NCBI GenBank assembly: GCA_023435565.1
Contig: JAEYRN010000001.1
Coordinates: 48,915-112,914 of the forward strand
Direction of reading: 5' to 3'
Origin: Bacillota bacterium
GTDB taxonomy: Bacteria; Bacillota; UBA4882; UBA8346
Length of the DNA: 64,000 nucleotides
Positions 17,516-24,982 of the stretch are shown here, piece by piece. Positions within the stretch are counted from its first letter, which is position 1. Each line of letters starts with the position of its first letter. The position numbers and the translations under genes are program-made. Below the pieces are notes generated by a model. It had not been told where the DNA came from. It made no database searches and saw nothing but the letters and a program-made list of their open reading frames with translations.

Positions 17516-17965
17516 TAATTTCACCTCATTTGTGTTAACAGATCTAAAAGAGTCCATAAGTTAAATGGGTTAATGATTAAGTCCTTGGATTGATATTTTA
17601 TTCTTTTAAATGGAAACCCACATGAATGTCTTTAGATTTAAAGGAATTAAGAAACTTATTAGTTTTACAAAAATCAACCCCTAAGATGTTTATAATTAAC
17701 TCCAAATTCATTTTTTCTTCAGCCTCTCCTGACAATGAAATTCCTCCGTTTGTATTGATTTTAATTCACTCTTTGATTACTATGATTTATCTAAGAAAAT
17801 TTTTGTAGATCGAAAGTAAAAAATTGATATTTTTAGTATCGGCAATATCTTTTTGAAACCTTACGTAAAATTTGGGTAATAAAATAAGACATTTTTTTGA
17901 GATTACCTGCATAAGTTGAGTATTAGACGTTTTACGCAATATTATAAATGGCGGGAGGTATATTA
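17516..17965. other. A+T-rich intergenic region between divergent genes
   Basis: These 450 bp separate the polyferredoxin gene (minus) from spoIID (plus). Possible small reading frames here have no ribosome site and no recognisable sequence. A sigma-E-type promoter for spoIID would be expected near 17900-17945, but no convincing match is seen. Confidence 0.4.
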
Positions 17966-18907
17966 TTGCGCCCGAATACGGGATTGATGATAATCCTATT
18001 GCTAATTTTATTATCATTGGGACCTTTAGTTGTTTTAAAAAAAATACATAACTTCCCAAAAAGAAGTAGTATCCCAGTGACCTTAGTTTCAAAAGTTGAA
18101 AAACGTATATATAAGCTTGATTTAGAAGAATATTTGGTTGGAGTAGTAGCTGCTGAAATGCCGGCTTGCTTTGAATTGGAAGCTTTAAAAGCTCAAGCTG
18201 TGGCAGCACGGACTTTAGCGATTCGCCGAATGAAACGGTTTGGCGGCCAAGGATGTCAACATTTCAGTTATGCGGATTTTTGTGACGATCCAGCCGAACA
18301 TCAGGCTTGGTTGGGAGAGAAAAGTCTAAAAAAACGATGGCCGGGATTGAGTTATTATCGAAATTTCAATAAAATTAAGCAAGCTATTAATGAAACATCA
18401 GGTATAATTATGGTTTATCAAAACACACCGATAGATGCTGTTTTTCATTCTACCTGTGGAGGGGTAACTGCTTCTGCAAAAGATATCTGGAATAATGAAA
18501 TTCCTTATCTAGTCAGAATAAAATGTGATTTTGACAAACATTCTCCCCGCTACCGTAATTCCTTTTTTTTTACGTGGGATGATTTGGGAAACAGATTTAA
18601 GGTTTCGGGAATGCTATTTAAGAATCTTAGAATAAAATCTTTAACTCCTCATGGGAGGATTACCTTACTTAGCTTAGGAATACATTCTTTTAAAGGAAAC
18701 GATTTTCGAAATAAATTGGGATTAACTTCAACATGTTTTTCATGGAAAACTTCTAACTCCGGAATGACATTTATAGTAAAGGGCTATGGACATGGTGTAG
18801 GGCTATGCCAATACGGAGCGGATGGTTTAGCCAAAAATGGTTGGCGATTTCACCAAATCTTAAAATACTATTACAGGGGAATTACTTTCTCGAGAATCTC
18901 TAAATAA
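17966..18907 (+). CDS. spoIID: Stage II sporulation protein D (lytic transglycosylase)
   Basis: The 313-residue protein has an N-terminal membrane helix (GLMIILLLILLSLGPLVVL) and a SpoIID domain. Conserved blocks are LDLEEYLVGVVAAEMPACFELEALKAQAVAART (broken here by normal substitutions), FHSTCGGVTASAKDIWNNEIPYL and KGYGHGVGLCQYGADGLAKNG. In known systems it cuts glycan strands during engulfment in the mother cell, together with SpoIIP and SpoIIM. The start is TTG 17966, 6 nt after GGGAGGT. An in-frame ATG at 17948 precedes this ribosome site and is not used. The order spoIID, spoIIQ-like, spoIIID, mbl is the classical one. Confidence 0.95.
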   Translation: MRPNTGLMIILLLILLSLGPLVVLKKIHNFPKRSSIPVTLVSKVEKRIYKLDLEEYLVGVVAAEMPACFELEALKAQAVAARTLAIRRMKRFGGQGCQHFSYADFCDDPAEHQAWLGEKSLKKRWPGLSYYRNFNKIKQAINETSGIIMVYQNTPIDAVFHSTCGGVTASAKDIWNNEIPYLVRIKCDFDKHSPRYRNSFFFTWDDLGNRFKVSGMLFKNLRIKSLTPHGRITLLSLGIHSFKGNDFRNKLGLTSTCFSWKTSNSGMTFIVKGYGHGVGLCQYGADGLAKNGWRFHQILKYYYRGITFSRISK

Positions 18908-18953
18908 ATAAAAAAATGCTAATTCCAATTAGATCAGTCTTAATTTGAAAGGT

Positions 18954-18989
18954 CAAAAAATCCAGATTATCTGGATATTTTTTTTATTT
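18954..18989 (+). terminator. Rho-independent terminator of spoIID
   Basis: ATCCAGA, loop TTA, TCTGGAT forms a 7-bp stem flanked by an A-run on the 5' side and a long T-run on the 3' side, so it may work in both directions. Confidence 0.88.
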
Positions 18990-19027
18990 AAGGAAAGACT
19001 ATACAAATAACATTGAGGTGATAATAA

Positions 19028-19738
19028 ATGGTCAAAACTGATAAGGGAAAGAAAAAGGGCCCGGATTTTATTGCTCTCTTTCAACGTAAATTGATGAATA
19101 TTAAAAATAGTAGTAGCCCATATCTTGTACCTAAGTATTGGATAATCTATGCGGCTGCTTTTGGTTTGGGATTCTATCTGTGGGGGCCAACTCATGGACT
19201 TGTAGAGATTAAAAAAATCAAGCTTTTTCAACCTGACAAAACAAGTCGGATTGCAATGATCGAAACACTTCAACAAGAGATTGAACAATTAAAAAAAGAG
19301 ATTAATATACAAAAATTGCGGGAGCAAGAAAAGTTTGCCGAATTTAGTCCCGATAATTTTAGCCGTCCGGCTTTTGGAGATATAATTCAAGGTTTTGAGT
19401 GGGTCAATATCAACAATACCTGGAGACTTCATGCCGGAATCGACATCAGAACCGCTACAGGTAGTAGTATAATGGCCAGCGCTGAAGGAACTGTTATAGA
19501 AGTTTCCGAAGTTCCCGGCGAAGGTTTGAAAGTAACTTTGGAGCATGGTAATGGCTGGGAAAGTATTTATGCAAACCTTAGTGAAGTTACTGTAAAAAAG
19601 GGGGACAAAATCATTAAAGGAACTATATTAGGGTTAAGCGGAATTAAGTGTTGTAATTCGGAAAAACCCGGTTTTCATTTTGGAATTTTTCATAACCGAC
19701 AACCGGTAAATCCGGAAAAAATTATCGAGGGTTTCTAA
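19028..19738 (+). CDS. SpoIIQ-like LytM/M23 protein with degenerate active site
   Basis: The 236-residue protein has one membrane helix (YWIIYAAAFGLGFYLWGP, about 37-54), a coiled-coil stretch (about 78-105) and a LytM domain (about 125-236). In LytM enzymes zinc is held by HxxxD and the last His of HxH. Here HAGID and GFHFGIF keep those ligands. The two catalytic His positions are changed: the usual YAHL reads YANL, and the first His of HxH reads Gly. The product is therefore probably a structural SpoIIQ counterpart that reaches across the intermembrane space to the mother-cell SpoIIIAH ring. Its position between spoIID and spoIIID supports this. Start ATG 19028 follows TTGAGGTGATAATA. Confidence 0.85.
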   Translation: MVKTDKGKKKGPDFIALFQRKLMNIKNSSSPYLVPKYWIIYAAAFGLGFYLWGPTHGLVEIKKIKLFQPDKTSRIAMIETLQQEIEQLKKEINIQKLREQEKFAEFSPDNFSRPAFGDIIQGFEWVNINNTWRLHAGIDIRTATGSSIMASAEGTVIEVSEVPGEGLKVTLEHGNGWESIYANLSEVTVKKGDKIIKGTILGLSGIKCCNSEKPGFHFGIFHNRQPVNPEKIIEGF

Positions 19739-19821
19739 TAATATAATATAAATTAATTTTAGTTCAGAATTTGAAGTAAGCCCACATATTCCCTCTGACC
19801 AAGCCATATATATGTTATGAA

Positions 19822-19888
19822 GCGATTTTCATATCTCCCGGGCACTTGGGAGCTACGCCCGGTATCACTCTGTGATAATGAAAAACGC
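19822..19888 (+). promoter_or_regulatory. Compact structured RNA element in the spoIIID leader
   Basis: A closing helix pairs GCG-A-TTTTCAT (19822-19832) with ATGAAAA-A-CGC (19878-19888). Inside, CTCCC (19835-19839) pairs with GGGAG (19848-19852), while GGGC in that loop can pair with GCCC (19857-19860), giving an H-type pseudoknot or an alternative 6-bp stem CCGGGC/GCCCGG. A second hairpin is ATCAC-TCT-GTGAT (19864-19876). No T-run follows, so it is not a terminator. I do not recognise a known riboswitch class. Confidence 0.55.
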
Positions 19889-19918
19889 CAATGACTAATA
19901 TTTGGAAGGGTGGGGGGC

Positions 19919-20209
19919 GTGAAAGACTATATTGAAAAGCGTGTAATGGATTTAAGCCGCTACATCGCTGACCACCAGGCCACGGTCAGACAGGCGGCTA
20001 AATATTTTGGAGTTAGCAAAAGCACAGTACATAAAGATGTTACCGAGAGGCTACCTGACATTAACCAAAGCCTGGCCCTTGAGGTTAAGAAAATTCTAGA
20101 GGTCAATAAAGCGGAAAGACATATTCGCGGAGGCGAAGCTACAAAAAAGAAATATCAAAAGCATCAGGATTTAGATTTTAAAAAAGGAGGATATTCAAAA
20201 AAAACGTAG
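19919..20209 (+). CDS. spoIIID: Sporulation transcription regulator SpoIIID
   Basis: The 96-residue DNA-binding protein acts in the mother cell between sigma-E and sigma-K gene expression. It has a helix-turn-helix, TVRQAAKYFGVSKSTVHKDV (about residues 22-41), followed by RLPDINQSLALEVKKILE and the basic HIRGGEATKKKYQ tail that is diagnostic of SpoIIID. The start is GTG 19919, with GGAAGGG eight nt upstream. An in-frame GTG at 19910 lies inside that ribosome site. A structured RNA sits just upstream. The family name is certain from the HIRGGEAT block. Confidence 0.96.
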   Translation: MKDYIEKRVMDLSRYIADHQATVRQAAKYFGVSKSTVHKDVTERLPDINQSLALEVKKILEVNKAERHIRGGEATKKKYQKHQDLDFKKGGYSKKT

Positions 20210-20258
20210 AAGCATTATCTGATTTGTAATATGCCATATGCAGCGGTGTAGGGGGGGC

Positions 20259-21299
20259 ATGGGATTGGACGTCAGAAATTTAATTACTGATATTGGTATC
20301 GACTTAGGAACTGCTAGTGTTTTAGTATACCTTAAAAAACGCGGGATTGTAATTCGGGAGCCGTCAGTAGTAGCTTTACAGAAGGATAATAATAAGATTT
20401 TAGCTGTTGGTGAAGAAGCCCGCCAAATGATTGGAAGGACCCCCGGGAACATCGTTGCGATACGTCCACTACGCGATGGAGTTATTGCCGATTACGACAT
20501 CACCGAAACGATGCTAAAATATTTTATTGAGAAAGTTTGTCCCAAACCTCGGTTGTTTCGCCCGCAAGTAGTTGTTTGTGTTCCTTCCGGAGTTACCAGT
20601 GTTGAAAAAAGAGCGGTCCTGGAGGCGGCGATGCAAGCAGGAGCCAAAAGGACTTTTTTGATTGAGGAACCGATGGCTGCCGCTATCGGAGCGGGACTTA
20701 ATATTACTGAAGCAAGTGGGAACATGGTGGTTGATATTGGCGGAGGTACAACCGACATCGCTATAATTTCACTAGGGGGAATAGTGGTCAGCGAATCGTT
20801 GCGCATCGGCGGGGACAAGTTTGACGAAGCGATTATCCGGTACATAAAGAAGATGTACAATATGATGATCGGGGAAAGAACCGCTGAAGATATAAAAATC
20901 CAAATTGGTTCCGCTTATCCTGAAGGGGAAGGTCGCGCCATGGAAATTCGTGGTCGGGACTTAGTAACCGGTTTACCACGCACTATCAAATTTACTTCGA
21001 CCGATTCTTTCCAAGCTCTTTCGGAACCGATTACCACAATTATTGATGGTATCAAATCGGTACTGGAGCGGACTCCTCCCGAATTGGCTTCTGATATTGT
21101 GGACAAGGGGATTGTAATGACCGGTGGCGGTTCATTACTACACGGATTTACTCGGCTTTTAGCGGAAGAAACAGGAATCCCAATTCATTTGGCGGAAGAC
21201 CCCCTTTCGTGTGTGGTATTGGGAACCGGCCGGATCTTGGAAAATGAGAGTTTTGATTCAATTAGGCATAACCTAATTGTTGGTAGCCGGTCAATGTAA
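20259..21299 (+). CDS. mbl: MreB-family cell-shape actin homologue (Mbl)
   Basis: The product is a 346-residue actin-fold protein. The phosphate-1 loop is DIGIDLGTASVLVY, VVDIGGGTTDIAIIS is phosphate-2, and GIVMTGGGSLLHGF is the adenosine motif. REPSVVALQ, GRTPGNIVAIRPLRDGVIAD and GERTAEDIKI are MreB hallmarks. It polymerises under the membrane and guides side-wall peptidoglycan synthesis. The position after spoIIID is that of mbl in Bacillus. Sequence alone does not separate Mbl, MreB and MreBH with certainty. Start ATG 20259 follows TAGGGGGGGC. A 12-residue N-terminal extension precedes the usual first strand. Confidence 0.92.
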   Translation: MGLDVRNLITDIGIDLGTASVLVYLKKRGIVIREPSVVALQKDNNKILAVGEEARQMIGRTPGNIVAIRPLRDGVIADYDITETMLKYFIEKVCPKPRLFRPQVVVCVPSGVTSVEKRAVLEAAMQAGAKRTFLIEEPMAAAIGAGLNITEASGNMVVDIGGGTTDIAIISLGGIVVSESLRIGGDKFDEAIIRYIKKMYNMMIGERTAEDIKIQIGSAYPEGEGRAMEIRGRDLVTGLPRTIKFTSTDSFQALSEPITTIIDGIKSVLERTPPELASDIVDKGIVMTGGGSLLHGFTRLLAEETGIPIHLAEDPLSCVVLGTGRILENESFDSIRHNLIVGSRSM

Positions 21300-21324
21300 G
21301 ATTTACCTTTAAAAATTATTAGAT

Positions 21325-21348
21325 AATCCGGTGAAAGCCGGATTTTTT
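21325..21348 (+). terminator. Rho-independent terminator of mbl
   Basis: AATCCGG, loop TGAAAG, CCGGATT, then a T-run. This ends the spoIIID-mbl transcript. Confidence 0.9.
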
Positions 21349-21446
21349 ATTTTGCTTTCCAGTAATCGTGGGCTGCTCTGTTAACAAATTGGTTAAAAAT
21401 ATGATAATTGAATCATACTCAAGCCTGATTATGTAGAATAATTAAT

Positions 21447-21472
21447 AACGTCTAAAATTGACGTTTTTTAAA
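21447..21472 (+). terminator. Weak hairpin with T-run
   Basis: AACGTC, loop TAAAATT, GACGTT, then TTTT. It lies between mbl and the trkH promoter and could stop read-through. No gene needs it directly. Confidence 0.4.
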
Positions 21473-21503
21473 AAGATTTTAAAGTATTCACTAGTTGATT
21501 AAA

Positions 21504-21532
21504 TTGACACCTTTTTTTGGGGGACATATAAT
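21504..21532 (+). promoter_or_regulatory. Predicted sigma-A promoter for trkH-trkA
   Basis: A perfect TTGACA (21504-21509), a 17-nt spacer and a perfect TATAAT (21527-21532). The leader to trkH is about 60 nt and includes the 12-bp palindrome AACCGGCCGGTT. Confidence 0.85.
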
Positions 21533-21599
21533 AGCTTCATGAGTTCGGCTAAATAATCGAAAATATTTTAATAACCGGCCGGTTTGAAAAGGAGCTTAA

Positions 21600-22958
21600 A
21601 TGGGTTTGGCAAAATTGCCTAAAATTAAGTTTACACCTTCCCGAGTGTTGGTTTTTGGTTTTGCTACAGTCATTATAATTGGTGCATTTCTTTTAACTCT
21701 ACCGTTTGCTTCCAAGGACGGGCAGTCTCTCCGGTTTTTGGACTCTTTATTTACTGCTACTTCGGCAGTGTGTGTAACCGGGCTGGTTGTAGTGGATACC
21801 GGAACTCATTTTACTCAATTTGGACAGATACTAATTATCACTTTAATCCAAATTGGCGGTTTAGGATTTATGACGTTTTCAACTTTAATAGCGATGGTTC
21901 TCGGGAAGAAGATTGGTTTAAAGGAAAGGATTTTAATCCAAGAGTCTTTTAACCAATTTACTTTAGCCGGTTTAGTAAAGCTTATTAGGCATGTGTTATT
22001 ATTAACTTTTATTTTTGAATTTTTGGGAGGATTAATTCTAAGCATTCGATTTCTTTTTGAATACCCACCAGATCGGGCTTTGGCCTTTGGCTTTTTTCAT
22101 GCTATTTCAGCCTTTTGTAATGCCGGTTTTGATCTTTTTGGTCAGGTATTCGGCCAATTTACTAGCATCACCCATTATGTGAGTGACTGGACTGTAAGTT
22201 TAACAATCGGAGGGCTAATTGTTTTCGGAGGAATTGGCTTTCCGGTAATCATGGAATTAATAAAATATCCTGAAACACGGCGTTTATCGCTTCACACCAA
22301 GCTGGTTTTTAAAACGACAGTATTGCTGCTAATAATCGGAACAATTTTAATTTTTCTTTTTGAAATGAATAATATAAAAACTATCGCCAGTCTAAACTGG
22401 AATGGAAAATTCCTTGGCGTATTATTTCAATCGATTACACCACGTACTGCCGGGTATAATTCACTAGACATATCACAATTAAAGATCGCCACTTGGTTCA
22501 TTCTAATCTTGTTAATGTTTATTGGAGCATCGCCTAGTTCAACCGGCGGCGGTATTAAGACTACTACTTTCGGGGTCATTTTGGCGGCGGTCTTTTCAAC
22601 CATAAACGGTAAGGAAGACGCAGAGGTTTTTGAGCGAAGAATAGCTAAAGATTTGGTTTATAAAGCTGTGACAATTACCATGCTTGCTTTAAGCTGGGTT
22701 GCTTTCGTCACATTAATCATGTCTTTAGTTGAGCCACATTCTTTCATTAAATTATTGTTTGAAGTAGTATCAGCCTTTGGCACAGTAGGGCTCACTACTG
22801 GAATTACTCCGGTTTTGTGTGATACCTCAAGGATTTTAATTTTGCTAACTATGTTCATCGGCAGGCTAGGGCCATTAACAATAATGTTAGCCTTGGCTCA
22901 AGCTAAACAAACCAGCCAAGCAACTAAATATATTGAAGATCGGGTAATCATCGGATAA
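21600..22958 (+). CDS. trkH: TrkH/KtrB-family potassium transport membrane subunit
   Basis: The 452-residue protein has about ten membrane helices arranged as four M-P-M repeats. Filter-like glycines are seen in ATSAVCVTGLVV, AISAFCNAGFDLFG, ITPRTAGYNSLD and VSAFGTVGLTTG. It forms the K+ channel part of a Trk/Ktr uptake system that works with the RCK subunit made by the next gene, 20 bp downstream. In Bacillota these are usually called KtrB/KtrD. Start ATG 21600 follows AAGGAGCTTAA, and a strong promoter lies 70 bp upstream. No c-di-AMP riboswitch is visible in the leader. Confidence 0.93.
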   Translation: MGLAKLPKIKFTPSRVLVFGFATVIIIGAFLLTLPFASKDGQSLRFLDSLFTATSAVCVTGLVVVDTGTHFTQFGQILIITLIQIGGLGFMTFSTLIAMVLGKKIGLKERILIQESFNQFTLAGLVKLIRHVLLLTFIFEFLGGLILSIRFLFEYPPDRALAFGFFHAISAFCNAGFDLFGQVFGQFTSITHYVSDWTVSLTIGGLIVFGGIGFPVIMELIKYPETRRLSLHTKLVFKTTVLLLIIGTILIFLFEMNNIKTIASLNWNGKFLGVLFQSITPRTAGYNSLDISQLKIATWFILILLMFIGASPSSTGGGIKTTTFGVILAAVFSTINGKEDAEVFERRIAKDLVYKAVTITMLALSWVAFVTLIMSLVEPHSFIKLLFEVVSAFGTVGLTTGITPVLCDTSRILILLTMFIGRLGPLTIMLALAQAKQTSQATKYIEDRVIIG

Positions 22959-22978
22959 ATTTTTAAGGAGCGAAAGCA

Positions 22979-23650
22979 ATGCCAAAACAATATGCGGTTA
23001 TCGGTTTGGGACGCTTTGGAACCAGCATAGCACGGACTTTGTACAGTCTGGGACAGGAAGTATTAGCTATCGATACTAATGAAGAACGGTTGAAATATGT
23101 GGCTGACGAAGTAACACATACTTTACTTGCGGATACCACCGACGCTAATGTTTTAAAAAATCTGGGAATTGCTAACTTCGATGTGGTAATTGTGGCTATT
23201 GGCGAGAATGTCCAGGCTAATATTATGACTACTTTATTAATTAAAGAACTGGGCGTAAAATATGTTGTTGCAAAAGCGCTTAACAAGATGCACGGCCGGG
23301 TTTTGCAAAAAGTAGGGGCGGACCGGGTTGTTTTTCCCGAACGGGATATGGGAAAAAGGGTTGCTCATAATTTGGTAGCCGCTAATTTAGTGGACTATAT
23401 TGAACTCGCCCAAGGATTTCGTATTATTGAAGTGTTTGCTTTAAAAGAGATGATTGGAAAGACACTGCAGAATCTAAACTTTAGAGCAAAATACGGAGTG
23501 AACGTCTTACTAATTAAACGGGCGACGGGTGAAGCGTTAATTTCTCCGGGAGCAGGAGACCAGATTCATGATGGGGACATTTTGGTTATGGCTGGTGAAA
23601 AAGCTGCCTTGAATAAGTTTGAGCAAAAACTGGAAAACAAGGAACATTAA
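22979..23650 (+). CDS. trkA: TrkA/KtrA-type RCK potassium-uptake regulator
   Basis: The 223-residue cytoplasmic protein has one RCK unit. The N-terminal Rossmann fold starts YAVIGLGRFGTSIARTL (Gly-rich nucleotide loop), with the acidic ribose-binding residue in LAIDTNEERL. A C-terminal TrkA-C domain (about 140-220) follows, the usual c-di-AMP-binding part in KtrA/KtrC. It gates the TrkH/KtrB channel in response to ATP/ADP or NAD(H). It lies in an operon with trkH. Start ATG 22979 follows AAGGAGCGAAAGCA. Confidence 0.93.
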   Translation: MPKQYAVIGLGRFGTSIARTLYSLGQEVLAIDTNEERLKYVADEVTHTLLADTTDANVLKNLGIANFDVVIVAIGENVQANIMTTLLIKELGVKYVVAKALNKMHGRVLQKVGADRVVFPERDMGKRVAHNLVAANLVDYIELAQGFRIIEVFALKEMIGKTLQNLNFRAKYGVNVLLIKRATGEALISPGAGDQIHDGDILVMAGEKAALNKFEQKLENKEH

Positions 23651-23659
23651 ACTTTATAT

Positions 23660-24442
23660 ATGATAAAGATACGTCAAAGCTTACCGCGGACATTAACTAG
23701 AAAACTTCTTAAGGCAATCAAGGAATTTGACCTAATTCGACCCGGCGATAGAGTTTTAGTAGGTTTTTCTGGGGGAAAAGACAGTGCTTTTCTTGTTTAT
23801 GCATTATCAATCTTGCAACAACATGAAATTTTTTCTTTTGAAATAGGAGCGCTAACAATTGATCTTGGTTTTGAGACTTCTTTTAACCTTGGCCCTTTAG
23901 CTGAATTCTGTAAAAGTTTAGGAGTTAAGTTTCACAGTCTTCGGACTGAAATAAGTCATTACGCTTTTGGAGAGGACAACCCTGAGGGGCCTTGTGCAAC
24001 CTGCTCTTTTTTGCGACGAGGCGCCATGAACCGGTTTGCCGGAGAGAATGGATATAATGTTGTTGCCTTGGCGCACCATCATGACGATGCAGTTGAAACG
24101 TTTCTTATGAGTATAATTTTTTCAGGCCGGATTAAGACTTTTTTACCCCGGACCGAATTGGAACGTAGTAAAATAACGGTAATCAGGCCATTGGTCTACT
24201 GTAGGGAAGAAGAAATTAAAGATGCAGTCGAGATGATTGGATTTTTACCTGTCCCCAGTCCCTGCCCCATTAGTGGGAATACAAAACGGGCCGAAACCAA
24301 GGAGTTAATTCGTAACTTAACCAGGTATGATTATCGTGTTTTTTGGAATCTAGCCGCTGCAATACGCGAAGGCCGGCCGTTAGAACTATGGCCGCCGGAG
24401 CTTTCTCTTGAAGAAAAGAAGCGGAGGAATATTATAAAGTAG
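23660..24442 (+). CDS. ttcA: TtcA-like PP-loop ATPase (tRNA 2-thiolation family)
   Basis: The 260-residue protein has an ATP PP-loop, VLVGFSGGKDSAFLVY (about residues 34-49). CATCSFLRRGAMNRFA is one Cys pair and ALAHHHDDAVETFLM is the nucleotide-side motif. Relatives such as TtcA use a 4Fe-4S cluster to thiolate cytidine 32 in tRNA. The Cys pair CxxC and a later PSPCPISGN fit a cluster-binding member. The exact tRNA position is inferred. It begins 9 bp after trkA and may share its transcript, although its ribosome site is poor (AAGGAA about 15 nt upstream). Confidence 0.8.
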   Translation: MIKIRQSLPRTLTRKLLKAIKEFDLIRPGDRVLVGFSGGKDSAFLVYALSILQQHEIFSFEIGALTIDLGFETSFNLGPLAEFCKSLGVKFHSLRTEISHYAFGEDNPEGPCATCSFLRRGAMNRFAGENGYNVVALAHHHDDAVETFLMSIIFSGRIKTFLPRTELERSKITVIRPLVYCREEEIKDAVEMIGFLPVPSPCPISGNTKRAETKELIRNLTRYDYRVFWNLAAAIREGRPLELWPPELSLEEKKRRNIIK

Positions 24443-24446
24443 GTTC

Positions 24447-24476
24447 TTGCTGATACTGTAATTAATGTGATATAAT
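24447..24476 (+). promoter_or_regulatory. Predicted promoter of the paaK T-box transcript
   Basis: TTGCTG (24447-24452), an 18-nt spacer and TATAAT (24471-24476), directly in front of the T-box leader. Confidence 0.6.
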
Positions 24477-24479
24477 AAA

Positions 24480-24817
24480 ACCAATTATATGTCGGTCATA
24501 TTTCTAAAGACATTGAAGAGGAAAAGTAAGGTTAATAGTGTAAATAGCGAGCCCTGATTGGTGGAAGAGGGTTTACAAAATTATCCTGAAGTTCGCCTCT
24601 GAGTCGTCAGCTGAATCTTTTTGGTAAAGTAGTAGGCTTGAACGGAACTCCAACCGTTATTTACGGAGCAATCCTAATTTTCCCATGTTTCAAGTTTTAA
24701 GATAAAGGTTTATGAAATTAATGGAAAATTGCGGTTGATAGAGCGGGTCTTTTGACCAACCGGAGTGGTACCGCGGAAGCTAGCCTTTCGTCTCATAGGA
24801 GACTTAAGGCTTTTTTA
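24480..24817 (+). promoter_or_regulatory. T-box leader (Phe-type specifier) upstream of paaK
   Basis: The antiterminator signature GAGTGGTACCGCGGA (24763-24777) is followed by a terminator, AGCCTT ... GTCTC ... GAGAC ... AAGGCT then a T-run (about 24781-24816). Stem I ends in GAAGTTCGCCTCTGAG, which aligns with GAATTACCCTCCTGAG of the tyrS leader in this window. That places TTC (Phe) in the specifier position near 24590-24592. No aminoacyl-tRNA synthetase follows. The first genes are paaK and an ACT-domain gene. Confidence 0.85.
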
Positions 24818-24868
24818 TTTGGGGGTGGTTAATTTCTCTGATACATTCAAAACTAATCTTTTATTACC

Positions 24869-24943
24869 TATGAGAATTGCATAATTACCTTTGTTGACCC
24901 TTTTGCCACAATATATAGTGACAAACCCAGGTGTATATATCAG
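24869..24943 (+). repeat. Truncated copy of a small inverted-repeat element
   Basis: About 75 bp match positions 31979-32053 with few differences. The match starts TATGAGAATTGCATAATTAC and continues through a shared CACAATATATAGTGACAAAC. The right terminal inverted repeat of the other copy is absent here. It lies between the T-box terminator and paaK. Confidence 0.75.
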
Positions 24944-24982
24944 AATACCAAGGTTATTAAATAATTGAAGGAGGAATTTTAG

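Noticed and set aside
17626..17808. Plus-strand frame of about 60 residues upstream of spoIID
   Set aside because: No ribosome site, A+T-driven composition and no recognisable sequence.
17787..18209. Minus-strand frame of 140 residues overlapping the start of spoIID
   Set aside because: It is mostly the antisense of spoIID and has no ribosome site.
19822..19888. spoIIID leader structure as a twister, HDV-like or THF element
   Set aside because: Conserved core sequences of those classes are not present; only the general pseudoknot shape is similar.
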